Made by a program: the position numbers and the translations under genes. Below, piece after piece: positions 9,358 through 17,156 of a stretch of 35,320 nucleotides of DNA. The notes below the pieces were generated by a model. It ran no database searches, had not been told where the DNA came from, and saw only the letters and a program-made list of their open reading frames with translations. Within the stretch, counting starts at the first letter, position 1, and the number at the start of each line of letters is the position of its first letter. Source of the DNA: Bacteroidia bacterium (GTDB taxonomy: Bacteria > Bacteroidota > Bacteroidia > B-17B0 > Aurantibacillaceae). The stretch covers positions 1-35,320 of the forward strand of contig JAIOZA010000029.1 of assembly GCA_021740825.1 (NCBI GenBank), in the 5' to 3' direction.

Positions 9358-10110
9358 TTATTTTTTACGATTTAATTTCAAATTTTGTTTTTCTTGTTCT
9401 GTCATTTTTTCTATACAAGTTGTAAAAGCGGTGGATGTAATTTTTTTAATATTAGTTGCAATAAAAGAATAAGTTTGCTTAGGATACACATTATAACTTT
9501 CTCTTAAAGTCCAACCAACTGCTTTTTGTACGTAATATTCATTATCTGAAAGTAGAGGAAGTACAAGCTGTTGCGTTAATTCGAAATCAACATGTTGTTT
9601 TTTAGTTCGCGAGTAATAATACAGTGACACTAAAGACTGTCTTCGTTCCCATAAATTTTTTGAAGTATTCCATTTTTTTATAATGGCAAGCATGTCTTTT
9701 TTTGTGCTGTCGTTCTCAATTAATCTACTTAAAAATTTTGATAATCCATCCGAGTGTGCCCAATTATCAACTTGTTTAATCCAAAGTGGTAAGCTTTTTA
9801 ATTGGATTTTTAATGGTACATATTTATGATTCTTATCTAAAAAAATAAATGCTAAATTTTTTACTTCAAAAACTGCACTTTGCATGTATATTTCATGATA
9901 AATTAAAAAAGTAGTTTCTTTTTCTTCTGAATAAAAACTAAATCCTTTTTTATGAGCGTCTACTTGTGCTTTTGTTACAAGTCCTAGTACATTTAAATTT
10001 GTGCCGATATATTTTTTTAGTTGCGCGGCTTTTTCTTTATCATTTTTTTGTGATAGTTGGGTTAGCGTATCTTCTACTTCTTTGGTATATTTGCTTATCG
10101 CTAATTTCAT
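9358..10110 (-). CDS. AlkD-like DNA glycosylase (DNA alkylation repeat protein)
   Basis: I place the start at the ATG at 10110 (MKLAISKYTKEVEDTL), giving 250 residues. A longer frame to 10173 exists but would overlap the start of the divergent peptidase gene and adds residues unlike the family. The protein is an all-helical HEAT-like repeat fold of the DNA_alkylation family, which excises N3- and N7-alkylated purines from DNA. The residues equivalent to the AlkD catalytic/DNA-contact set are visible at matching spacing: W117 and D121 in NWAHSDGLS, R157 in LWERRQSLV and W200 in KAVGWTLRE. It is probably a cytoplasmic repair enzyme. There is no operon logic with the cell-wall hydrolase downstream. 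The start lies only 22 bp from the divergent peptidase start. Confidence 0.88.
   Translation of the reverse strand: MKLAISKYTKEVEDTLTQLSQKNDKEKAAQLKKYIGTNLNVLGLVTKAQVDAHKKGFSFYSEEKETTFLIYHEIYMQSAVFEVKNLAFIFLDKNHKYVPLKIQLKSLPLWIKQVDNWAHSDGLSKFLSRLIENDSTKKDMLAIIKKWNTSKNLWERRQSLVSLYYYSRTKKQHVDFELTQQLVLPLLSDNEYYVQKAVGWTLRESYNVYPKQTYSFIATNIKKITSTAFTTCIEKMTEQEKQNLKLNRKK
10086..10093 (+). promoter_or_regulatory. Candidate -7 element for the prolyl oligopeptidase gene
   Basis: TATATTTG matches TAnnTTTG on the plus strand, 39 bases before the peptidase ATG at 10133. It lies inside the 5' coding part of the divergent AlkD-like gene. A TTG at 10057-10059 is upstream but with long spacing, so the -33 element is uncertain. 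Confidence 0.3.
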
Positions 10111-10132
10111 GATATTATCAAAAGTAACTACA

Positions 10133-12238
10133 ATGAGTTTATCAAAATTAATTTTATTAAATCTAATATTCACAAATTTGTGTTTAAATACCTATAGCCA
10201 GATTAATTATCCTATTACCAAAACCATAAAACAAACGGATGATTATCACGGCGTAAAAGTTGAGGATCCCTATCGCTGGCTTGAAGACGATAATTCTCCT
10301 GAAACAAAGTCTTGGGTTGAGTTGCAAAACAAAGTAACTAATGAGTATTTTACGCAAATTGGTTATAAAGAAAAAATCAAAAGCAGGTTAACGGAGTTAT
10401 GGAATTACGAAAAGACGAGTACCCACTTTAAAAAAGGCAAGTTGTTTTTTTCGTTCAGAAATAATGGCTTGCAAAATCAATCTATTTTATATTCTCAGAC
10501 TTCGCTTTTAGACGAACCAATTGTCGTATTAGATCCTAACAATTTATCTAACGATGGAACGACTTCGTTGAGTGGGATTTCTATTAGTAAAGATGGGCTG
10601 TATTTGGCATATGGTATTTCGAAATCTGGGAGTGATTGGGTTGAAATTCATATTAAGAATATTATTACCAAAGAAGATTTGAAAGATGTAATTAATTGGG
10701 TTAAGTTCTCAGATATTTCATGGAAAGGAAATGGATTTTATTATAGTAGATACGATGCTCCAAAAAATGATAAGGCCTTTACACAAAAAAATGAATTTCA
10801 TAAAGTGTATTATCATGAATTAGGAAAAGCTCAAAGTGAGGATGTATTAGTTTATGAAGATAATCAACATCCTAGCAGAAATTTTTCAGCGCAGGTTACA
10901 CACGACGAAAATTATTTACTAATTTATGGTAGCGAAAGTACAAGTGGACAAAATTTGGTAATTAAAGATTTGTCAAGTCCTCAAAGCAAATTTATTCCTA
11001 TCGTTAGTAATTTTGATAATGAATACGGTATTATCGAGAACATAGGTAATCAATTTTATATGTATACAAATTTCAAAGCTCCAAAATATAAATTAGTAAA
11101 GTTTAGCTTAAACAATCCAGCGCAAGATAATTGGGAAGATGTGCTTTCCGAAAAAGTTGATTTATTGGAAAGCGTTTCCTTTTGCGGAAATAAACTTATT
11201 TCAAATTATTTAAAAAATGTATCATCAAAATTATTTTTACATGATATAAATGGTAGAATCGAAAAGGAGATCATGCTGCCTGGAATCTGCAAGGTAAATT
11301 CAATAAATTCATCGCGTGACGATAATTTCGCATTTTTCTCCACAGTGTCATTCACTAGCCCCGAAGAAATTTATTTTTATGACGCTAGGGTAGGTGCTAG
11401 CAAACGTATTTTTAAACCGAACACTTCTTTCAATTCGAATCAATATGAAACAAAGCAAGTATATTATAAAAGCAAAGATGGTACAAAAATATCCATGTTT
11501 ATAACTCACAAAAAAGGGATTGAGTTAAATGGGAATAATCCTTGTTTTGTTTTTGGTTATGGTGGTTTTAATATTTCCTACACACCTGAATTTAGAATTG
11601 ACAGAGCTGTTTTTTTAGAAGCAGGAGGAATTTACTGTGTACCTAATTTACGTGGTGGTGGCGAATATGGCGAAGAGTGGCATTTAAATGGCACAAAATG
11701 TAAAAAGCAAAATGTATTTGATGATTTTATTGCAGCTTGTGATTACTTAGTTGAAAATAAATATACATCTCATGAAAAATTGGCGATTCATGGTAGAAGC
11801 AATGGCGGCTTATTAATTGGTGCGGTTATGACTCAGCGACCTGATATTGCAAAAGTGGCAATTCCAACAGTTGGTGTTTTAGATATGCTACGGTTTCATT
11901 TATTTACAATAGGAAGAGCTTGGAGTGTTGATTATGGCAATAGCGAAAGTAAAGAGGAGTTTGAATGTTTGTATAAATATTCTCCTTTACATAATCTAAA
12001 AAAAGCAAACTACCCAGCTACTCTTATATTAACCGGAGATCATGATGATAGAGTTGTTCCGGCGCATTCTTTTAAATTTGCTGCTACCTTGCAAAAAGCT
12101 AATAGTGGCAGTAATCCAACATTAATAAGAGTGGATGTAAATGCAGGGCATGGCTCAGGTAAGCCTACAGATAAGCAAATTGCTGAATTTGCAGATATGT
12201 GGAGTTTTGTTTTTTTTAATTTAGGAATGAATTATTAA
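10133..12238 (+). CDS. Secreted prolyl oligopeptidase (S9A)
   Basis: I choose the ATG at 10133 (MSLSKLILLNLIFTNLCLNTYSQ), which gives a proper signal peptide and 701 residues. The open frame reaches back to 10001, but those codons lie antisense within the AlkD-like gene. After the peptide comes the family N-terminal motif DDYHGVKVEDPYRWLED, then a seven-bladed beta-propeller and a C-terminal alpha/beta hydrolase domain. The catalytic triad is complete: Ser556 in HGRSNGGLL, Asp638 in GDHDDRVVP (with the substrate-binding Arg640) and His673 in NAGHGSGK, close to the mammalian numbering. It cleaves short peptides after proline, here in the periplasm or outside. The stop overlaps the stop of the convergent DUF1571 gene by 4 nt. 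Confidence 0.95.
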   Translation: MSLSKLILLNLIFTNLCLNTYSQINYPITKTIKQTDDYHGVKVEDPYRWLEDDNSPETKSWVELQNKVTNEYFTQIGYKEKIKSRLTELWNYEKTSTHFKKGKLFFSFRNNGLQNQSILYSQTSLLDEPIVVLDPNNLSNDGTTSLSGISISKDGLYLAYGISKSGSDWVEIHIKNIITKEDLKDVINWVKFSDISWKGNGFYYSRYDAPKNDKAFTQKNEFHKVYYHELGKAQSEDVLVYEDNQHPSRNFSAQVTHDENYLLIYGSESTSGQNLVIKDLSSPQSKFIPIVSNFDNEYGIIENIGNQFYMYTNFKAPKYKLVKFSLNNPAQDNWEDVLSEKVDLLESVSFCGNKLISNYLKNVSSKLFLHDINGRIEKEIMLPGICKVNSINSSRDDNFAFFSTVSFTSPEEIYFYDARVGASKRIFKPNTSFNSNQYETKQVYYKSKDGTKISMFITHKKGIELNGNNPCFVFGYGGFNISYTPEFRIDRAVFLEAGGIYCVPNLRGGGEYGEEWHLNGTKCKKQNVFDDFIAACDYLVENKYTSHEKLAIHGRSNGGLLIGAVMTQRPDIAKVAIPTVGVLDMLRFHLFTIGRAWSVDYGNSESKEEFECLYKYSPLHNLKKANYPATLILTGDHDDRVVPAHSFKFAATLQKANSGSNPTLIRVDVNAGHGSGKPTDKQIAEFADMWSFVFFNLGMNY

Positions 12239-13131
12239 AAACCATAACCATTAAAATCTCTTTTAAATTCTTCCGCAGGAATTGGTTTATTTAATTCAAT
12301 ATTAAAAAAATCATAGCTTTCAAATAAACCGATATCATCATATATACTAACGCTAATTGGTAGCATAGTTTTTTCATCAACATAAAACACTGCTTTTTTG
12401 CAATAAAAATTTGGAACTTTAATAACACTTCCTTCTTTTAAATAACCATAATTGTCGTACAATTTATTTTTATTGCGTAACATATAATCATTAACAGTTA
12501 ATTTACCTGCAATACTCGAAACAGTTTCTTTATGTAAAACAGTATAATCTGTATATGAAAATTCTTGGTTTTCATAAATTAATAAATGACATGCCAATTT
12601 ATTTTTTTCAACTTTTCCAATATAATTTAAGTGCTGTCCAATCTGTTCTTTTTCTTTATTAAGAGCAACGGCAATTGTTCGCGCAATAAAATCAAACCCA
12701 ATATCCAAAATAGTAAAATGTTGATTTTTACGCATAATGTTTCCTAGAGGGTCCAGTGCTAGTGTAATATATGGAAACACATGTGGTTTAATCAAGGATT
12801 TATTATTTAAATTGCCTTCATTATATAAAACTTCTAATTTACTTTGATGATTTTTTAAATAGGATCTTCTTGGATGTGTTTGCAGTTTTACTGAAGTGCT
12901 TGCTGTTAAGTAACCTTTACCAATCCTTTCTACCGACTTCATATTGTAGCGCAAACTCGAAACATTTTTTGCGGAGTCAAGCATGTCTGTAATCAATTTA
13001 AAATCTTTAAAGTGTTCACGTGAGTATTCTTTAGGATTTTCTTTTGGTTGATTTTTGCTATTTTTTTTAGAATTTTGTGACAACCCAATTTGGGCATATA
13101 AAATAAGTAGGATGCAAAAGCGCTTAAACAT
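12235..13131 (-). CDS. Secreted DUF1571 protein with LysM-like insert
   Basis: The start at 13131 (MFKRFCILLILYAQIGLSQ) gives a signal peptide and 298 residues; an upstream in-frame ATG at 13158 would spoil it. A Lys/Asn/Glu-rich linker follows (about 20-40). The DUF1571-type core then covers SVERIGKGYLTASTSVKLQT and LYNEGN through DPLGNIMRKNQHFTILDIG; this family looks like the lipoprotein-carrier fold. Residues about 196-241 (YTVLHKETVSSIAGKL to GSVIKVPNFY) read as a LysM-like module, after which the core resumes with FYVDEKTMLPISVSIYDD and GLFESYDFF. The function is not established; an envelope role is inferred from the signal peptide and LysM-like part. It is convergent with and overlaps the peptidase gene by 4 nt. 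Confidence 0.75.
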   Translation of the reverse strand: MFKRFCILLILYAQIGLSQNSKKNSKNQPKENPKEYSREHFKDFKLITDMLDSAKNVSSLRYNMKSVERIGKGYLTASTSVKLQTHPRRSYLKNHQSKLEVLYNEGNLNNKSLIKPHVFPYITLALDPLGNIMRKNQHFTILDIGFDFIARTIAVALNKEKEQIGQHLNYIGKVEKNKLACHLLIYENQEFSYTDYTVLHKETVSSIAGKLTVNDYMLRNKNKLYDNYGYLKEGSVIKVPNFYCKKAVFYVDEKTMLPISVSIYDDIGLFESYDFFNIELNKPIPAEEFKRDFNGYGF

Positions 13132-13221
13132 GTTTTCTAAAGGTAACTTATAGCGCACGATATTACAAGTAAGTATTTGTAATTTTTGTACTTTTAACTA
13201 CTTATTAAAATATACTTTATT

Positions 13222-13968
13222 ATGAACCCTATTTTAGGAATTATACCAGCTCGTTATGCTTCCAGCAGATTTCCCGGAAAACCTTTAATTGACATACTTG
13301 GTAAAAGTATGATTCAGCGGGTTTACGAACAAGCACTTAAGTCTGGTATGTTAACGGATGTAGTTGTGGCTACTGATGATGAGCGGATTTTTAAACATGT
13401 TGAATCATTTGGCGGTAAAGTGGTTTATACAAAAGAAGATCATCCTAGCGGCACCGACAGATGTTTTGAAGCATTTCAAAAAATGGAGGATGATTTTGAA
13501 TATATCATCAATATTCAAGGTGATGAACCATTTATTGATCCTACTCAAATTGATTTATTATGTGAAGTGTGTACTGGTACAACTGAACTTGCTACATTAA
13601 TGATTCCTGTTGATTCTCACGAAGTACTCTTTGATATGGGAGAAGTTAAAATTACTTTAAATACAGAAATGGAAGCCTTGTACTTTAGTAGAATGGTTAT
13701 TCCTTTTATTAAAGGTAAGCCTCAAGAAGAATGGCATAAACATCATCAATATTACAGACATGTTGGAATGTATGCTTACAGAAAAGATATATTGGAACAA
13801 GTGACAAAACTCACACCTTCTTCATTAGAGATTGTAGAATCATTAGAGCAATTACGTTGGTTAGAAAATGGATTTAAAGTAAAGTGTGCGATTACAAATT
13901 TTGATAGTCATTGTATTGATACGCCAGAAGATATTGAAAAAGTTATACGTTTAATGAACATAAAATAG
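13222..13968 (+). CDS. kdsB: 3-deoxy-manno-octulosonate cytidylyltransferase
   Basis: This 248-residue protein activates Kdo to CMP-Kdo for lipid A/LPS core synthesis in the cytoplasm. The nucleotide-binding start IIPARYASSRFPGKPL (7-22) is diagnostic, followed by VVVATDDERI, HPSGTDRCFEA, the NIQGDEPFIDP loop that holds metal and CTP, and the C-terminal SLEQLRWLENGFKVKC and IDTPEDIEKV. Length is normal for the family. Its TAG shares a base with the GTG start of the shikimate kinase gene, so the two are translationally coupled. Its presence shows that the organism makes Kdo-containing LPS. Confidence 0.97.
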   Translation: MNPILGIIPARYASSRFPGKPLIDILGKSMIQRVYEQALKSGMLTDVVVATDDERIFKHVESFGGKVVYTKEDHPSGTDRCFEAFQKMEDDFEYIINIQGDEPFIDPTQIDLLCEVCTGTTELATLMIPVDSHEVLFDMGEVKITLNTEMEALYFSRMVIPFIKGKPQEEWHKHHQYYRHVGMYAYRKDILEQVTKLTPSSLEIVESLEQLRWLENGFKVKCAITNFDSHCIDTPEDIEKVIRLMNIK

Positions 13969-14495
13969 TGGAAGATAAAAAATTATTATTTATTTGCGGA
14001 TTTATGAGTGCTGGTAAAACCACTCATGGTAAAAAGTTGGCTAAAAATATTGGCTATCATTTTATTGATTTAGATCAGTATACTGAAAAGAAGTTTGGTA
14101 AGGCAATCACCGAATTATTTGCCGAAGTAGGCGAAGATGAATTCCGAAACATTGAAACAACTTCTTTAAAGGAATGTATTAACGATAATCAAAAAACAGT
14201 TATTGCTTTAGGCGGTGGTACTCCTTGCTTTAATGATAATATCGAACTCTTAAGTAAAAGTGGGCAATTAATTTATCTTAAAATGGATGCGGAAGCTTTG
14301 CTTAAAAGAGTTTTTGGTATTAAAGCAAATAGACCATTATTGGCAAATCAAGAAGAAAAAGACATGCTTCCTTATATTGAAGATCTTTTGCAAAAACGCG
14401 CTCCTTACTACGAAAAATCTAACTTAACAGTGTACCATAATAATTTGCAAGAAGACGAATTTAAAGAAACCGTTTTAAATTTCATTAAAAAGTAA
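13968..14495 (+). CDS. aroK: Shikimate kinase
   Basis: This 175-residue enzyme begins at GTG, overlapping the kdsB stop by one base. It phosphorylates shikimate to shikimate-3-phosphate in aromatic amino acid synthesis. The P-loop is GFMSAGKTT (G11-T19), the shikimate-binding Asp is in FIDLDQY (D34/D36), Arg60 is in EDEFRNIE, the glycine-rich loop is ALGGGTPC (82-84), the lid Arg is in ANRPLL (R122), and RAPYYEK (from R144) closes the domain. All key residues are present. I use the symbol aroK for the activity; aroL would be equally valid. The next gene starts directly after its stop. Confidence 0.94.
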   Translation: MEDKKLLFICGFMSAGKTTHGKKLAKNIGYHFIDLDQYTEKKFGKAITELFAEVGEDEFRNIETTSLKECINDNQKTVIALGGGTPCFNDNIELLSKSGQLIYLKMDAEALLKRVFGIKANRPLLANQEEKDMLPYIEDLLQKRAPYYEKSNLTVYHNNLQEDEFKETVLNFIKK

Positions 14496-15410
14496 ATGCG
14501 CGCTAATTTTATTGCCATACTTTTTATTGGTTATTGTTCAAGTATTTTTGGACAACTACGTATCAAAAAAAATTATGGCTTTAATATTGGTTTTGTTAGT
14601 GCAATAGGAACTCACGTGCAGCGATTTGGTTTTGTGTTGCAAGGCTATGCTGTGTATGATTTTGCTCAACTGAACGCTTCTTTTAGGTTATATGACAACT
14701 TTCGTAATCTTGGGCCAAGAGGCGAGCATACTGAATTCAATGCAGCTTTAGGATTGTGTTTAGGGTATGGGGAAAAAACCAGAGAGAAAAACCTATTCAT
14801 GAGTTCCATCAGTAACCAAACAAGGTATAAAAATTCAGTAGCCTACAGCTATAATATTTGGAAGAACAAAATAAAAACATCTCAGGTTACTGGTATCATA
14901 GCTTTTCAATTCAACCATTTTTCAATCATTTCAGAAAACGATTTATTGGCCAAACCAATTTTGGATAGATTTAGAACAGGTGCTTTTTTGTTGCAATATC
15001 AAGATAAACACTTTCAGTATGCTGTTAATTGTACTATGTGGACGGGTAAAATGGGGCCCGGAGTTAAAACAGATTCTTTATTCCCTAAGTCTGGTTATTT
15101 AAATACAACTGATGGAGTTTATAGTAATTTATCACATGGTTTATTAAGTGCGCAAGTAAAGTATGCAAATCAGTTTGGACAATATTTACAAGCAAATGCA
15201 GGTGTTGATGCAGAGCAAGTAAGAAATGTTGTTCAAAATAAAATGATTCACGATATGCCTTTTATTCCTAGTAAATGGAATAAAGCTCAAAATCATCACA
15301 TACCAATGATTGACACAAACGATAATCAGTACTTATATCACAAAGAGCAAAAAATAAGAAACCCAAAATTGTTTTTAAACGGATATACAAGTCCTAATGT
15401 ATTTTATTGA
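14496..15410 (+). CDS. Secreted protein resembling polymorphic toxin type 23
   Basis: This encodes 304 residues starting directly after the aroK stop, with a signal peptide (MRANFIAILFIGYCSSIFGQ). The first half is Gly/aromatic-rich with alternating strand-like segments (GFNIGFVSAIGTHVQRFGF, ALGLCLGYGEKTREKN), which would also suit a beta-barrel. The second half holds DRFRTGAFLLQYQ, CTMWTGKMGPGVKTDS, SKSGYL-like PKSGYLNTTDG, GVDAEQVRNVVQNKMIHD and PFIPSKW. From memory these resemble Bacteroidota proteins annotated as polymorphic toxin type 23 domain proteins. No immunity-gene candidate follows within the 234-bp gap. It could instead be an ordinary outer-membrane or periplasmic protein. Function is uncertain. 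Confidence 0.5.
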   Translation: MRANFIAILFIGYCSSIFGQLRIKKNYGFNIGFVSAIGTHVQRFGFVLQGYAVYDFAQLNASFRLYDNFRNLGPRGEHTEFNAALGLCLGYGEKTREKNLFMSSISNQTRYKNSVAYSYNIWKNKIKTSQVTGIIAFQFNHFSIISENDLLAKPILDRFRTGAFLLQYQDKHFQYAVNCTMWTGKMGPGVKTDSLFPKSGYLNTTDGVYSNLSHGLLSAQVKYANQFGQYLQANAGVDAEQVRNVVQNKMIHDMPFIPSKWNKAQNHHIPMIDTNDNQYLYHKEQKIRNPKLFLNGYTSPNVFY

Positions 15411-15488
15411 TTTAAATTTGGTAGTTCATTGCAAGTCTACTCTACTTTTTCTGCATAGCTGGGAGTTTTTTATTTTGTATTCAAATTT

Positions 15489-15574
15489 GCGTGAAGGATT
15501 GAAGTGAAAATCTTTTTTGCCTGTCTTTTGCAAAAAGATTGTAACGTAAAGCCTGACCGCTTTCGCGGTCACGC
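15489..15574. repeat. Structured intergenic repeat element (two hairpins, inverted ends)
   Basis: The gap 15411-15644 between convergent genes holds a compact element. Its ends are inverted: GCGTGA (15489-15494) and TCACGC (15569-15574). Inside are an 11-bp inverted repeat with one bulged T (AATCTTTTTTGC at 15509-15520 against GCAAAAAGATT at 15530-15540) and a perfect 7-bp hairpin with a TTTC loop (TGACCGC 15554-15560, GCGGTCA 15565-15571). The segment is locally GC-richer than its surroundings. I recall very similar two-hairpin units scattered through Bacteroidota intergenic regions; this is from memory. It may also terminate transcription from both sides. The rest of the gap shows nothing recognisable. 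Confidence 0.7.
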
Positions 15575-15644
15575 CCAAAAAATTATTTGGTAAAATAGCT
15601 TATGATTATTTTGTTTTATAAATGCGAAATGAAAAGAGAGTAAA

Positions 15645-17156
15645 TTAATGACTTACGCTTTTCAAAACATCTTCAACAATTTTTCTGTCGTTACTTAACC
15701 GAGGTACTTTAAATTGCCCGCCTAATTTATTATTGGCTTTTAACCAATTATAAAAAGTTCCTTTAGGCAGTTCCTTAACCGTTGGTAGGTGAAGTATATA
15801 ATTGTTAAAGCGTTTAGCTTCGTAATCAGAATTTATTTGTTTTAACGTGTCGTCTAACACGCTTTTAAAGTAATCTAAATTTGTTGGTGCTTGTTCAAAT
15901 TCAATCAACCATTCGTGAGCACCTGTAGTTTGATTCATGAAAATTGGAGCCACCGTAAAATCAATAATATGTGCATGAGTTTTTTCACAGGCTGTTTTTA
16001 GAGCTAATTCAGCATTATGTATCATTAACTCTTCTCCAAATACATTAATGTGTTGTTTTGTTCGTCCAGTTATAATGAATCGATATGGACTTAAATTAGT
16101 AAAACGAATGGTGTCGCCAATCTGATAACGCCACAAGCCTGCATTGGTAGTAATTAACATGGCATAATCTTTATCTTTTTGTACTTCAGATAAATTATAT
16201 GTGCGAGGATTTTCTTTTCCTAATTCAGACATAGGAATAAACTCATAATAAATTCCATAATCTAACATTAATAGCATTTCATCACTTACTCGCTCATCTT
16301 GTATTCCAAAAAAGCCTTCAGATGCACTGTATAATTGCATAAAGGCTACTTTGTTATTATTAAATAACTGATCAAATAATTCTTTGTAGGGCGTAAAACT
16401 TACACCGCCATGAAAGTAAACTTCTAAGTTTGGCCATATATCTTTTAAGTTGTCTGTTTTTTTTAATTCTAAAATCCGTTTAATTAAAACCAGCATCCAA
16501 CTTGGCACACCCGCTAAACTCGTTACATTTTCATTTGCCATGGAGGTCGCCATTTTTTCTAACTTATCTTCCCAATTATCCATAAGGGCAATGTGAACAT
16601 CAGGCGCTCTAAAATATTCGGCCCACATGGGCAAATTTTGAATAATAATTGCGCTTACATCACCATGAAATGAATTGTATTCTCCAAAATGATCTGTTTT
16701 AAAACTTCCGCCTAATGCTAAATTTTTCCCTGTAAATAATTTTGTGTTACTATTGTTAATGCATTGAAATGTAATCATATCTCTGCCACCATTATAATGA
16801 CAGCCATTTAAAAACTCTTTACTAACCGGTATAAATTTACTTTTATCAGTTGTGCCACTACTTTTTGCAAACCATTTTATATCGGTATTCCATAATAAAT
16901 TTTGTTCACCTCTCCGGGTACGTTCAATATATGGTTTTAACGTTTCATAATCTTGTGTGGGAATTTGTTGTTTAAATTGCTCATAATTAGTTATGGCTTT
17001 GAAATTATGTAGCTTCCCAAATTCAGTATCCTTAGCGGATGAAATTAAGTTATTTAGCCATTCATCTTGCACATCATGAGGGTATTTCATGAAGAGCTCA
17101 ATTTGATGCATGCGTTTTTTCATGAGCCATGATGCTATGGAGTTTAAAATGGCCAT
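15645..17156 (-). CDS. GH3-family acyl-adenylating enzyme
   Basis: This 503-residue protein belongs to the GH3 auxin-responsive promoter superfamily, ANL-type enzymes that adenylate carboxylic acids and often form amide conjugates. The ATP-binding P-loop is KSSGTTDKSKFIPVS (about 98-112), the second nucleotide motif is LYSASEG (275-281), and the hinge/ribose motif is LWRYQIGDTIRFT (341-353, D348). FTPYKELF and FGEELMIHNAELAL are also typical of bacterial members. The C-terminal small domain ends with KGTFYNWLKANNKLGGQFKVPRL-like sequence. Its substrate in bacteria is unknown. The gene abuts polX (the stop of polX precedes the ATG with no gap) in an ispD-polX-GH3 operon. Nothing there tells the substrate. 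Confidence 0.92.
   Translation of the reverse strand: MAILNSIASWLMKKRMHQIELFMKYPHDVQDEWLNNLISSAKDTEFGKLHNFKAITNYEQFKQQIPTQDYETLKPYIERTRRGEQNLLWNTDIKWFAKSSGTTDKSKFIPVSKEFLNGCHYNGGRDMITFQCINNSNTKLFTGKNLALGGSFKTDHFGEYNSFHGDVSAIIIQNLPMWAEYFRAPDVHIALMDNWEDKLEKMATSMANENVTSLAGVPSWMLVLIKRILELKKTDNLKDIWPNLEVYFHGGVSFTPYKELFDQLFNNNKVAFMQLYSASEGFFGIQDERVSDEMLLMLDYGIYYEFIPMSELGKENPRTYNLSEVQKDKDYAMLITTNAGLWRYQIGDTIRFTNLSPYRFIITGRTKQHINVFGEELMIHNAELALKTACEKTHAHIIDFTVAPIFMNQTTGAHEWLIEFEQAPTNLDYFKSVLDDTLKQINSDYEAKRFNNYILHLPTVKELPKGTFYNWLKANNKLGGQFKVPRLSNDRKIVEDVLKSVSH

Noticed and set aside
10001..10132. Upstream extension of the prolyl oligopeptidase
   Set aside because: It lies antisense in the AlkD-like coding region and would displace a good signal peptide that begins at 10133.
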